Shown piece after piece: positions 25,410-34,927 of a stretch of 64,000 bases of DNA. The stretch comes from Acidobacteriota bacterium (lineage in GTDB: Bacteria > Acidobacteriota > Holophagae > Acanthopleuribacterales > Acanthopleuribacteraceae), in NCBI GenBank assembly GCA_020637335.1, contig JACJWC010000001.1:62001-126000 (forward strand), in the 5' to 3' direction. The stretch's first letter is position 1. Each line of letters begins with the position of its first letter. The notes beneath the pieces were generated by a model, which did not search any database, was not told the DNA's origin, and worked only from the letters and a program-made list of their open reading frames with translations. The position numbers and the translations under genes were made by a program.

Positions 25410-26266
25410 CTAGAAAAAATACATCATTACGCATGAATTTCCTACCGACACAGGTTCACTTACTTCGAATTTTTTTGTATTACCAACCTTCACACTTAAG
25501 CCGCTCATTTGTGGGAAACAACTAAGAACTTTGGCCGCCTCTATTTGTGAGGTGACATTTATTACGGAATAATCCTTGAAAGTAAAAACACACCTGGTTA
25601 ATTCAATGCTTTGTTCCTTTCTTGTAACTTTATCGCAAATAAAATCTAATCTGCCATCCTTGTTCACATCGACAAAAGAATCAATACTCCCCATGTAAGT
25701 TGAAAACTGATTAATAAACACGCCAAAGCTTTTGATACGAATCACAATGAATATATCAATAGATGACATGACGTCCATTCCGCCCAAATATTTTGAATGG
25801 ATAATGAAATCTGATGCACCGTCACCATCGACGTCTCCAGCGTAGACCGCTTTTATGTTGCTTCTGTTCATCGGCATGCAAGAGAAAAAGCGAACCTCTT
25901 TTTTATAACAATTAAGAACAAGCAGAGACTGAATCAAATCGGCATGCTCTATTGATAATTGAATACCTTTGAAGGATGCTTGGCTAAACTCTCCATTTTC
26001 ATGCACATCTAATTTATAGAAATCCGAAAATAGAAAACAAAAAAGCATGTACATATCAATAATCCTTGAAGCGAACCCGTTGCCTGAATATAATCCTGCA
26101 CGAGTTTCCAGAAAATCGTTTGCCCGTGAGCAACCGGGGACTCGTATTTATTTAAGTCTATTGTGCCCTCTTTCTCAGGGAGGATCTCTTCCTCAAAAAA
26201 ATGGTCGATGACCCTTTCTAACAAATAATAACCGTCAGCCAAATATGTGCAAGTTTGGAACCCCAA
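25410..26266 (-). pseudogene. FG-GAP/VCBS-like gene, 5'-truncated and frameshifted
   Basis: Two overlapping frames read as one protein. The upstream frame (MGFQTCTYLADGYYLL to KYESP) continues in the downstream frame as GCSRANDFLETRAGLYSGNG... if one base is added to a C run (G run 26136-26139 on the plus strand). The downstream part has two FG-GAP-like calcium motifs, GDVDGDGASDF and VDVNKDGRLDF. Upstream of 26266 the frame meets a stop inside the GGACACCC end, so the true start is lost. The stop at 25410 abuts the transposase remnant. Originally it was probably a secreted beta-propeller protein. Confidence 0.6.
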
Positions 26267-26284
26267 ATAGTACCAAATTTATTT

Positions 26285-26329
26285 GGGTGTCCTTTTTTTG
26301 ATTGTTGTCACCGAGGGTGTCACCGAGGG
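26285..26329. repeat. GGGTGTCC right end and a 12-bp tandem duplication
   Basis: TTTGGGTGTCCTTTTTTT contains the right-end motif at 26285-26292. Thirteen bases on, TGTCACCGAGGG is repeated perfectly (26306-26317, 26318-26329). The rest of the gap to the LRR gene at 26549 contains a frame of 80 codons (26302-26544) without good support and a region that should hold the LRR promoter. Confidence 0.55.
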
Positions 26330-26548
26330 GGGGGACTCCTGCCTCGAAATTTTTTGGATCACTTGGGATTCAGGGGCAGGGTTTCTTCTTTTGCTTTCCT
26401 AACTGTTTATATTTATGCCACTTAGCGATGATTTGTGATTATGGCATTCTTATTGACAATAGGGAGGGAAACAGAAAAATGTCAGTTGCTCCTCGCTCGA
26501 GTAACCTTGGCTATTTCTGGAACGACCATGCTTGGGAGAACTGACTAA

Positions 26549-29500
26549 ATGAAAATGCTATTTCTTCCCTTTCTTTTACAGACCAGTTTGTTGGCTGGTA
26601 TTGTCATTCGAACGGAAATCAAACCCATTCGACGCGGCGGCGCCATGGAGGAAATAGGCACCATGCGGTTTACCATTAGCGACGATGGGTTTAATCAAAC
26701 TTCAAAAGCTAATCCCGGGTATCTTCAAATTCGCCTTAAGGGGCTGACCCTGGCCCACACCCTGGTCGACCGCGCAGAAAATGGCCTGCACAATCCCATC
26801 AACCTTCCCGTTTGGATCGAGAAGGAGAACACCACCTTCCATAACCCGCCACCAGATGCTGTTCAAATTGTGCGTTGGCGAAAAGGCGAAAGCGAAATAT
26901 GGCTTCGTTTCAGTGATTGGTTTCTGTTATTGAACCAACAAAGCGAGGACGAATTGAGCTTAGCCTACCCGAGTTGGAGCGAAACGCTGGTATTTGAATT
27001 GGGTCGCACGGCGGACGATTTCAAGGCTCAATTGGACGATCTCCTCCTCCATAAAAAAACCAACCTATCTACTCCTGTTGATGCGCTGGGCAATGAACGC
27101 GATTTGAGGATGTTTGTTCAGTCCGCGAATTCAAACAGCGTTGCCAAAGATATTTCTTATATGGCAGATATTTATAATAAAAACACTCAAAATGTGGAGG
27201 CGGCAGATGATCCCAGCCAAATTGAAATCAGTGGATTCCATCACGACGTTTTGGCTTGGACGGAAGGATACCTCGGGTATTGGACAGATTCAGAAGCCAT
27301 CATTACCCACCTCACCCCTGAAAATTCTTTTTTTCGTTCTCAATTGCAAACCTTTAATCCATTTGCGCAAGCGTATCCAATGGCCATTCATGGCTTTGAT
27401 TCGCAAGGCCATCTCATCGTTCAACGTGAAGTGATCCTCGAACCCGGTTACCAGGATTGGGATCCCTACCAAATTTTTGACCCGCAACCCGCCTACCTCG
27501 CCTGCTATTCGCACTCCCAGATTCGGGTCGACGCGCTTTATATAAGTAAAAAAGGTGCTAGAGCAGCGGCCACCTTGCAAACCAATCCCGAAACGGAATG
27601 GTTGTTTCCACTCAGACGAAAGGGGCAGGGATTTCATGCCCTGACAGTGGTCAATCGAAATTCTCAGCCAGCGGTCCTTTCCTACCAGGCCTCTAATCAA
27701 AACGGTTTTGATCCATCACAGGCTATCAACATCGGACCCAATCAAAAGTTGGTTTTGCCCCTAGCCGTCCCGGAGGAGAGCGATTTCGTTTGGGTCCATT
27801 CGGATATTCCGCTCGCTTTATCCTACTTTTCGGGTAGTCTTCCAGAAAGCGACGCGGCCTGGATGGAAGTTGTTTCCCCGCTTTTCCCAGGCCGCCAGGA
27901 CCTGGACAATCAATATCACCAATTGTTGCCTCAAGGGTTAGTCCAATCAGGGCCTTGTGAAATGCTGTTTGTCAATCCGGGCCAGGACCCTGTGCACCTC
28001 AGGCTCAGCTATTGGGACGAAACGGGCGAAGAATTCCAGGAACAGTTGGCTGTCAATCCCGGTTCCCAGATTTTGGGATTTGACAATTATTACCCCGTTT
28101 TTCGCCTCGAGGCCGATGGGTCCTTTTATTCAGCAACCAGGACAAGGGGTAACGAGGCATGGCAGCAGCCAGCGGATCGAATGTACCACAGCCTCTTACT
28201 CGAAACGTACCATCCGGATCAATCTTTGCGGGTCTTTAACCCCCACCTTGAAAGCCTTGACGTGTGCTTATATTCCCCAGAACGACAAAGGATCAATCGA
28301 TTTACTATTGATCCTTTTAGGGTGATTGAGGTGCCTTTCGCCGATTTGGCCCAGGGTTATGCGCTGGCCTCCAAACCCGTCATGCTTCAAAACAATCAGT
28401 GGTCCGAGCCCCTCCATCGTTCCGGCTTGCCGGGCTCTTCACGACCCTTTTCACCAGCGAGTCCTTCCCAGTGGATTGATGTTCCAGATCCCTATTTCGC
28501 CAAGTACCTCAAAGGGTACGACTTCAACGATGACGGCAACTTGACCCGGCAGGAAGCCGGATCCGTTTATCTTATCGGCTGCGACTCCTGTGGGATTTCG
28601 GATTTGAGCGGTATTGAGTTCTTCGAATCACTCTGGTCCATGGATTTTAGCAACAACCTGATCCATACCGTGCCCGATCTCTCCCATTTAAACCAGTTGC
28701 GCAGGTTAGAACTGAGCCATAATTTTTTGGCGACCTTGCCAAAAACACCTTCATCGACTGAGGTTTGGGCCCATCATAACCTTTTTGATGCAACCATTTG
28801 CCCGGATGTGCTGGGTTTCAACACGCCCAATGGCCCATACATAAACCCCTCCCGTGATGGCACTTATGTTTATTGTTCGGCGCCTGGCCCGGATGAAGCC
28901 TACCTTGAAATTCCCGATCCCAAACTCAAAACGGCCCTTCTCAGGGTCGCCGATGGCGATGGCAACGGGGAAATCAGCGCCAAGGAAGCCGCCCTGGTCA
29001 CCCACCTCAACATTGCCAACCAAGACATTTCATCGCTGCAGGGACTTCAATCTTTCCCAGCCTTAATTCAATTAAATTGTTCCCAAAACAAGCTAAGCAC
29101 CTTGAGACCTATCTACTACACGAAAATTCAATTTCTGGATTGCAGTGAGAATCAGATTACAGAGGTAGCCCAATCTGCGCTTGGTTCTGTTCAGCGCCTG
29201 AACATAAGCCACAACCGTCTAGAATCCATGGTTTTTGTGCGTTTTATGAATGAATTATTAATCTTGGACATTTCCCACAACCTGCTGACCGAATTTGTAC
29301 CGCCACCGGTTGACCGACTACATACCCTGGACGTGAGTTGGAATGCGTTAGAGGAATTGGACCTTTCCCCATTTAAAGGTGTTTCTTCCCTTTTATGCCA
29401 CAACAATCAATTGAGTCGGATCATCCACCCTGCAGAGTGTTATTGGCGGATGTATTGTCAAAACAATCAGTTAACCGAGCTTATCCTGCCGCATAACCAC

Positions 29501-29710
29501 CCATACGACAACGTTTCCCAATTGAATTGCAGTTACAACCAGTTGACCCGGCTGTCCTTGACCCTTGAAAACGATCATTCCTATGCCGATTTTTCCTACA
29601 ATTTCTTGAGTTGTTCGGCACTTGAATCGGTAATAAACCCGAATGTCAAAATCGCCATCTACGATCCCCAACGGACCGGCCCACGTTCGTGCCCGAGCCT
29701 GGATAAATAA
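26549..29710 (+). CDS. Large secreted protein with beta-rich N-terminus, EF-hand-like loops and LRRs
   Basis: A 1053-residue exported protein with a signal peptide (MKMLFLPFLLQTSLLAG). Residues ~20-640 are beta-rich and unassigned. From ~650 there are two modules, each starting with a calcium-loop motif (DFNDDGNLTRQEA; DGDGNGEISAKEA) and continuing into short LRRs, such as LWSMDFSNNLIHTVPDL and LIQLNCSQNKLSTL. The second module has at least eight units. The IPDPxLxxALL...DGDGxGEIS lead-in is common before bacterial LRR arrays. It shares LRR style with the protein at 22966. A role in surface binding or adhesion is likely; the partner is unknown. Confidence 0.85.
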   Translation: MKMLFLPFLLQTSLLAGIVIRTEIKPIRRGGAMEEIGTMRFTISDDGFNQTSKANPGYLQIRLKGLTLAHTLVDRAENGLHNPINLPVWIEKENTTFHNPPPDAVQIVRWRKGESEIWLRFSDWFLLLNQQSEDELSLAYPSWSETLVFELGRTADDFKAQLDDLLLHKKTNLSTPVDALGNERDLRMFVQSANSNSVAKDISYMADIYNKNTQNVEAADDPSQIEISGFHHDVLAWTEGYLGYWTDSEAIITHLTPENSFFRSQLQTFNPFAQAYPMAIHGFDSQGHLIVQREVILEPGYQDWDPYQIFDPQPAYLACYSHSQIRVDALYISKKGARAAATLQTNPETEWLFPLRRKGQGFHALTVVNRNSQPAVLSYQASNQNGFDPSQAINIGPNQKLVLPLAVPEESDFVWVHSDIPLALSYFSGSLPESDAAWMEVVSPLFPGRQDLDNQYHQLLPQGLVQSGPCEMLFVNPGQDPVHLRLSYWDETGEEFQEQLAVNPGSQILGFDNYYPVFRLEADGSFYSATRTRGNEAWQQPADRMYHSLLLETYHPDQSLRVFNPHLESLDVCLYSPERQRINRFTIDPFRVIEVPFADLAQGYALASKPVMLQNNQWSEPLHRSGLPGSSRPFSPASPSQWIDVPDPYFAKYLKGYDFNDDGNLTRQEAGSVYLIGCDSCGISDLSGIEFFESLWSMDFSNNLIHTVPDLSHLNQLRRLELSHNFLATLPKTPSSTEVWAHHNLFDATICPDVLGFNTPNGPYINPSRDGTYVYCSAPGPDEAYLEIPDPKLKTALLRVADGDGNGEISAKEAALVTHLNIANQDISSLQGLQSFPALIQLNCSQNKLSTLRPIYYTKIQFLDCSENQITEVAQSALGSVQRLNISHNRLESMVFVRFMNELLILDISHNLLTEFVPPPVDRLHTLDVSWNALEELDLSPFKGVSSLLCHNNQLSRIIHPAECYWRMYCQNNQLTELILPHNHPYDNVSQLNCSYNQLTRLSLTLENDHSYADFSYNFLSCSALESVINPNVKIAIYDPQRTGPRSCPSLDK

Positions 29711-29763
29711 AGCCAGGAGCACACCCCCACCCAAATTTTGAACCACAAAAAATTAAATTTATT
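29711..29763. other. Short gap with a degenerate element end
   Basis: CACCCAAATTTTGA at 29728-29741 resembles the inner part of the ends at 25325 (CACCCAAAATTTTGA) and 30183 (CATCCAAATTTTGA). An A/T-rich stretch then leads into the MITE-like copy at 29764. Confidence 0.35.
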
Positions 29764-29930
29764 AGGACACCCATATTTTTGGTTCCAAAATCATTCATTC
29801 CGACCAGGGTAAATCTTTGCCCAACCGTGTTAGGGAACCTTTTTAGACCTGAAACATCCCACCCGCACAACCATGCTGGAGTCTGACGGAAAATAAATAT
29901 TTTGGTGTCCTTTTATTCCCTTTTATTCCC
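29764..29930. mobile_element. MITE-like repeat A (147 bp) with flanking tandem duplication
   Basis: AGGACACCCATATTTTTGG at the left and AAATATTTTGGTGTCC at the right (ending 29910) are inverted. The 147-bp unit has no coding capacity. A copy of nearly equal length (146 bp) with the same ends lies at 34928-35073. TTTTATTCCC is present twice directly after the right end (29911-29930). An internal TTTTGG-TT-CCAAAA hairpin is at 29777-29790. It is probably non-autonomous and moved by the Y1 transposase; that is inference. Confidence 0.6.
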
Positions 29931-29991
29931 ATGGTTTAATTTGGTCAATCACACCTTGACCCAGAAAAAATGAACCATAGTTCTCGTAAAT

Positions 29992-30156
29992 TTCGAAGTT
30001 GATCAAGAGGCATGGTTGGACACAGTCCAACATTTCGGGTCGCGATTATTTCGGGTGGCAAGAAGCGTAAAAAGGTTGGCCCAAGCGGCACGAGAAGCCG
30101 GTCAACACTGGTTTCAAGGCAAAACCGCAGCCCGAATTGCCTACAAATCAGCCTGA
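29992..30156 (+). pseudogene. C-terminal remnant of a Y1 (RAYT) transposase
   Basis: The frame reads EVDQEAWLDTVQHFGSRL... through AREAGQHWFQGKTAARIAYK to a TGA. It aligns with the last ~54 residues of the intact enzyme at 24094, including the stop, with about ten replacements. Nothing upstream of 29992 matches. It has lost its HUH and tyrosine parts and is inactive. Confidence 0.75.
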
Positions 30157-30581
30157 CCTAGAACCAACTGGGATTTAGCCATCCAAATTTTGACGCTAAA
30201 CATAGCTCAAAACGGACTCACTGCTCGAAATGAACTTTTTGGTTATTTTGGCCAGCCAAAAGCCATCTGAAAAACCTATTCAGCAACGTTGGGTGAACAG
30301 CGGGTTCTTTATTCGGGAATCTTGAGGCCTTAATCGGCCTTAAACAGGGCTGGATCCTGCTCCTCATTGCCGGATGGGTTGTGTTCAAAAGATTGATTAT
30401 TTTGGATGTCCTTTAACAAAAAAATGATCCATTTGGGCGTGCCATTCGAGCTACAATGATTCTCAATTCAGGCTCATTCCATACCCCACAATCGCTACCC
30501 CAATCGAACCCACAGCACCCACAGCTGTTGCCGGTTTGCTGGTCGAATCTGTTTCTTGATTTCCCAATGAAGAGGATTTAC
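30157..30581. other. Gene-free stretch with a right element end
   Basis: Follows the transposase remnant. It contains CATCCAAATTTTGACGC at 30183-30199 (degenerate left-type end) and ATTTTGGATGTCCTTT with the right-type motif GGATGTCC at 30404-30411. The remainder is the upstream region of the SBBP gene. No other structure is clear. Confidence 0.45.
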
Positions 30582-33164
30582 ATGGCACGGATGCTAAACT
30601 TTTTATGTGTGCTTATGGGTGGCGGATTCGGTGCATTTTCCCATACGCTGGCCTTTCAGGAGCCAAAAGTTGGCCAGTCTTTTAGGACAAACTCCAGTTG
30701 CTTCATTGCCAATACGCCCCATTCAACCACCGGCAAACGGTTGGTTGACCATTCGGAAGTGGTTGCTTTTGCCCAGACCCAGAATGGGCAGATCTTATTC
30801 ACGCCCAGCGGGGCCTATATCGGCATCCATGTCCCCAAAGAAGAGGTTCTTCCCGATCCATTAAATGGCCATGCGAAATTACACGAACCAAATGCCACCC
30901 AAGCCAGTGAACCTCGGACCGTTGTGCTCAAGGCTGGATTCCAGGCTAGCCTGGCAAAGGACCGTCAGATAACGCCGCGTCTGGAGGGCATGACTTCAAG
31001 TTGGGTGAACTTCTTTGTCGGGCCAAAAGCCGAGTGGCGGACCCACGTTCCGACCTATCGTAGCGTAGTCTACGATTCCGTCTGGCCGGGTATTTCATTA
31101 GAGTACCTGGGATTAAGTGATCATCTAACCTTCAAGGTGATCCTGGAGCCCGGGAGCGATCCCAACCAAATCCTTTTGGAAACCGGTTGCGAGCACCAGA
31201 CGTTGATGGCTGATGGTCGCTTACAATTATCCTTGGCTGGTGCAGAATGGACCCTCAGCGGGCCGCAAGCCTATCAGGAGATTGGCGGTGTCAAGGTAGC
31301 GGTTCCTGTTGCCTATCAACCATTGCCAGGCCAAAGGATCGGGTTTTCTGTTGGTCCATATGCTGCTGAATCAAAATTGGTCATTGAGCCGAAGCTGATT
31401 TGGAGCACCTACCTGGGTGCTGGCGGTTTAGATTTTGGTATGGGGGTTGCCCTGGATCCGGGTGGCAACATTTTGGTCTCCGGACTGACCTCTTCGGGTG
31501 GGTTCCCGACCACGAGCGGGACTTATGACCAAACCTTTAACGGCGACCAAGATATTTTCGTCAGCAAGTTTAGCCCTGATGGTGGCACGTTGTTGTTTTC
31601 CACTTATATTGGCGGCTCATTTTCCGATCAAAATAGCGGAATTGCCGTGGACAGCAGCGGTAACGCTTATATCACCGGCCATACGTTTTCGAACGATTAC
31701 CCAACAACCCTTGGCGCCAATTCCACCACCATCAATGGCTCCTGGGATGTGTTTGTCACTAAATTGAGCGCAGATGGATCCCAGCTCCTTTATTCGACCT
31801 ATTTAGGCGGAACAGATGCCGACTTTGCCGGCGGTATTGCCTTGGATTCGAACGGAAATACGTATGTAACGGGCTACACCTACTCCACAGATTACCCGAC
31901 GACTAGCGGCGCTTTTGATGAATCGTTTAACGGAAATCAGGATGTGTTTGTCAGTAAGTTGAATGCGGCCGGTAACGCGTTAATCTATTCGACCTACTTG
32001 GGTGGGATGGGCATAGAATCCGGTAAGGCCATTGCCTTGGACAGTGGCGGCAATGCCTATTCAACAGGCTTTACCGGTTCAAGCGATTTCCCGGTCACCA
32101 GCGGCGCGTATGATGAAACCTTTAATTCTGGCAATGTGTTTGTTAGCAAGTTGAATAGTGACGGCAGTGCACTGATTTATGCCACGTTTATTGGCGAATC
32201 TGCCACGGGAACCGGCATCGCCGTTGACGCAAATGGCAACGCTTTTGTTGCGGGTGAAACCAGTTCCATGAATTACCCAACAACGAGCGGTGCATTTGAC
32301 GAAAGCATCAATGGCCTTTCGGACGCCTTTGTCAGTAAGTTAAATCCAATTGGAAGTACCTTGATGTACTCCACTTTTCTCGGCGGTACCAATTCTGAAA
32401 CTGCACCTCATATCGCTCTGGACGGTGACGGAAATGTTTATCTGGTGGGTTCAACGAATTCGAGTGATTTCCCAACGACGAGTGGCGCCTTCGACCCTTC
32501 CCACAATGGCGAATATGATGTGTTTATCAGTCAACTGAACCCCGATGGAAGTATATTGCTCTATTCCACCTTCATCGGCGGGTCTGGATACGACACGGGC
32601 AATGGCATTGCCCGGAACGCTCAGGCCTGCTACGCCACGGGTTACACCGCTTCGGCTGATTTTCCGAGCACCAACGGCGCCTATGATGAGACGGCCAATG
32701 GTGGCAATGATGTATTTTTGACCCGAATCTGTTTTGCGCCCCTTTCTGTGCGCCTGGCGCCCTCATCCCTGGGACTAGGTTTAAATGCGCCCACATTCAC
32801 GGCGTTGATTGATTGCGCCAACCCCGATCCTCAGATCAATTGGTTTGCGACGCCGTCAACGCCGCTGATGGTGAATGGAACCACAGTTTCTATGGACCCA
32901 CCCCCATCAGAAACAACCGTACTTGAAGTGGTGGTCACTGACAGTGTGACTTTGGAAGAGGCTTCCGCCCAAGCCTATCTCTTGGTCTCCCTGAATCCAG
33001 GTTACGAGGACTTCAACCAAGACGGCTGTAACAACCTGCAGGACCTCTGGGACTTGGCCCCCTTCTGGCACATGATATTCCCCGCAGATCCCGACAACGA
33101 TGGAACCCTGACCGTCATGGATTTCCTCTACATCAACCTAACCGGCCCCTTTCCCTGCCCCTAA
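30582..33164 (+). CDS. Secreted SBBP beta-propeller protein with dockerin-like tail
   Basis: About 860 residues. ATG at 30582 is chosen because AAGAGG precedes it by six bases and a signal peptide results (MARMLNFLCVLMGGG); longer forms from 30456 lack these. From about residue 270 to 710 there are at least seven SBBP repeats of ~55-58 residues, each with LxYSTYLGG, GIAxDxxGNxYxTGxT and S.DFPTTxGAFDE...DVFVSKL motifs. The C-terminus has two calcium-loop motifs (DFNQDGCNNLQDLWDL, DPDNDGTLTVMDFLYI) like a dockerin or EF-hand tail. It is probably extracellular or surface-bound; the ligand is unknown. Confidence 0.87.
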   Translation: MARMLNFLCVLMGGGFGAFSHTLAFQEPKVGQSFRTNSSCFIANTPHSTTGKRLVDHSEVVAFAQTQNGQILFTPSGAYIGIHVPKEEVLPDPLNGHAKLHEPNATQASEPRTVVLKAGFQASLAKDRQITPRLEGMTSSWVNFFVGPKAEWRTHVPTYRSVVYDSVWPGISLEYLGLSDHLTFKVILEPGSDPNQILLETGCEHQTLMADGRLQLSLAGAEWTLSGPQAYQEIGGVKVAVPVAYQPLPGQRIGFSVGPYAAESKLVIEPKLIWSTYLGAGGLDFGMGVALDPGGNILVSGLTSSGGFPTTSGTYDQTFNGDQDIFVSKFSPDGGTLLFSTYIGGSFSDQNSGIAVDSSGNAYITGHTFSNDYPTTLGANSTTINGSWDVFVTKLSADGSQLLYSTYLGGTDADFAGGIALDSNGNTYVTGYTYSTDYPTTSGAFDESFNGNQDVFVSKLNAAGNALIYSTYLGGMGIESGKAIALDSGGNAYSTGFTGSSDFPVTSGAYDETFNSGNVFVSKLNSDGSALIYATFIGESATGTGIAVDANGNAFVAGETSSMNYPTTSGAFDESINGLSDAFVSKLNPIGSTLMYSTFLGGTNSETAPHIALDGDGNVYLVGSTNSSDFPTTSGAFDPSHNGEYDVFISQLNPDGSILLYSTFIGGSGYDTGNGIARNAQACYATGYTASADFPSTNGAYDETANGGNDVFLTRICFAPLSVRLAPSSLGLGLNAPTFTALIDCANPDPQINWFATPSTPLMVNGTTVSMDPPPSETTVLEVVVTDSVTLEEASAQAYLLVSLNPGYEDFNQDGCNNLQDLWDLAPFWHMIFPADPDNDGTLTVMDFLYINLTGPFPCP

Positions 33165-33271
33165 GACAAAGAAGACGAATCAAATGTCTAAGAACCAACC
33201 CTTCACAAAAAATACGGAAATAAGGGCCAGGTTCTTGCCCGCACCTGGATTTAATAAGAGTGGAGCACCCA

Positions 33272-33891
33272 TTATGGAAGAGCTACTGACCGGTCTATGA
33301 GGAATTGCTCAAAGGCTTTTTCGTTTGGGATGGTGGTAAATCGATGTTTACCAAGCATGACGTATTCATAAGCGGCAAACATTTGGCGGGCAACGATGGG
33401 TTCAGGCATTTACCCGGCCAGGCTGCACAGGCCAGGAATGGATAGGCTGTGGATTTTGGGATGGGCATGAGCGACCTGGAGCAGGGCGCGCATGGCAAGG
33501 AACGCGTTGATGGATTGGGCCACATCACCTGGGGTTCGCATTGTCGGCGCCGTGATGGATAGGAAAATGATGCATGAGAGAGCGGGGTAATGATGGCCTG
33601 ACCGACCAGCAATTCACCGTAATGCTGCTTGCGGATTTGCTCCTGGACCCGGGTTTGCAGCACAAATCCAAAACAATCGCGAATGGCCAAATCCAGACCC
33701 CCACCCATCTCGCCAAAGCTGTTGGCTGGAGAAACGAGCGCATCGGCGGGCTCCGCCAAAATGTCGCCTTGCATCACCCAAACCTGCTCGCCAAACGTTT
33801 CCCGCCAGGCTCAAACCATTTCTGGGTTTTTATCGATTAACTTGAGGGCTAGTCGCGAAGAATTAGCAGATTTTTTGGGAGAAAACAGCAT
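33272..33891 (-). pseudogene. Macro-domain (ADP-ribose-binding) gene, inactivated
   Basis: Joining frames recovers a macro-domain protein. It begins MLFSPKKSANSSRLALKLID (ATG at 33891) and meets an in-frame TGA at 33811-33813. It continues as AWRETFGEQVWVMQGDILAE and PADALVSPANSFGEMGGGLD, the macro signature. After PLSHASFSYPS a frameshift near 33540 leads to APTMRTPGDVAQSINAFLAM. A TAA at 33410-33412 interrupts the usual second Gly-rich loop, after which EPIVARQMFAAYEYVMLG follows. With three lesions, it is not expressed as a functional protein. The intact ancestor would have bound or hydrolysed ADP-ribose derivatives. Confidence 0.75.
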
Positions 33892-34035
33892 ATAAGACGC
33901 TCATTTGAAGTCTTCAGCTTAATTTTGGACACATGCTAGAGACGGCCTGGAGCTGGCGAGCTTGGGGTACTTGATGTTTTTGGGTCATTTTAGCCTTTGG
34001 ATAATAAATGTATTCTGGTCCCTTGTGAGTTGGAT

Positions 34036-34698
34036 CTATGCCTTCTCAAACCTTAGTATAACGGCACCCTTTTCATCTAGGGTAAGAGGGCGGGGTTCGC
34101 CACCCAAACTGGGCGCATACCAGAGCACCTGTTCATCAAACGGAACTTGTATTCCCGAGAAAAGGGGTTCAATCAAACCATGAATACCCAAGATGCCATT
34201 CCTTGGGGTCCCCAGAATTTGTCTTATACCACCGGTCGCAATGGGAAATTTTATGGGTTCTCGGGGTTGAATAGGACAAAGCACTAATAGAGTTGGATTT
34301 AGGGAAACCAAATAGAGTCGATGGGTATTTATTCTTACAAATAGGCTTTTTCCGCCTTGTATGATGGTTTCTTGGGATTCAGGCAGCGAGCGGAAATATT
34401 GGGTAGCAAGGAGTTGATGCTCAATTTCGTTAGCTACATTATTTTTTGAGATATGGAAATCGGCCCCATCACTCCAACGTCTCTCCGTTCGATCTCCTGT
34501 GGGGCTCATGATGGTTGACCAATCCGAGACGAAACGCTTTTGACTTATCGCTAGTTTGTCGGTTCCAAGAAAAGGGTTCGCCTCATCAAGGGTCTCCCAT
34601 TCGCTTGAAGAGGAACAACCCGAAACCATCAGGATTGCCACGTAAATCAGTGACCATCTTATTTCAATACGAAAATAAAAGGACGATGAATGCTTCAT
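34036..34698 (-). CDS. Predicted lipoprotein of unknown function
   Basis: About 220 residues from ATG at 34698; a longer frame reaches 34782 but would place extra residues before the signal peptide. The start MKHSSSFYF, a hydrophobic run and the lipobox MVSGC followed by serines mark a lipoprotein. The mature part shows no family I recognise. It has GGIRQILGTPRNGILGIHG and a C-terminal SLGGEPRPLTLDEKGAVILR, suggesting a beta-rich domain. No strong ribosome site is visible. It stands alone in the accessory region. Confidence 0.65.
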   Translation of the reverse strand: MKHSSSFYFRIEIRWSLIYVAILMVSGCSSSSEWETLDEANPFLGTDKLAISQKRFVSDWSTIMSPTGDRTERRWSDGADFHISKNNVANEIEHQLLATQYFRSLPESQETIIQGGKSLFVRINTHRLYLVSLNPTLLVLCPIQPREPIKFPIATGGIRQILGTPRNGILGIHGLIEPLFSGIQVPFDEQVLWYAPSLGGEPRPLTLDEKGAVILRFEKA

Positions 34699-34927
34699 TT
34701 GGATATTCTGCCGATTAAAAAACCTTAGACGCAAGACGGAAATGACGCCCAAGCTCAAATTGAAGGGAATTTTGGGAGCCATTAGAAATTTTTAGCGAAA
34801 AGCCCCTTAGGCAGGCGAGGTACACCTAGATCCATAGCCCACTCCTTCGGCGGGTGCTGTTGCGCCAAACAACTGCCCATGACCTGGGAAATCAATAGTC
34901 ATAAAAATATTATGGAGGCAAATATTC
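34699..34927. other. Gap before MITE-like repeat B
   Basis: No gene or clear signal. AAATATT occurs at both ends of a 15-base interval just before the repeat (about 34904 and 34919), weaker than the perfect duplications at other copies. Confidence 0.35.

Larger units (their letters stand above)
24014..26292 (+). mobile_element. Candidate REP-type (Y1/HUH) element bounded by GGACACCC/GGGTGTCC
   Basis: The left end, AAGGACACCCAATTATT with a hairpin at 24031-24051, and the right end, AAATTTATTTGGGTGTCC (finishing at 26292), are inverted to each other. Between them are an intact Y1 transposase, a large hairpin after it, a second degenerate end with a transposase remnant (25321-25404) and a broken FG-GAP-type gene. 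It may be one composite unit or a core of 24014-25211 with older debris. The limits are inferred from the repeat alone. Confidence 0.5.

Noticed and set aside
26302..26544. Plus-strand frame of 80 codons before the LRR gene
   Set aside because: No ribosome site, composition not protein-like, and it begins inside the tandem duplication beside an element end.
31405..32740. DNA tandem repeat or CRISPR-like array
   Set aside because: The periodicity of about 165-175 bases is explained by the SBBP protein repeats.
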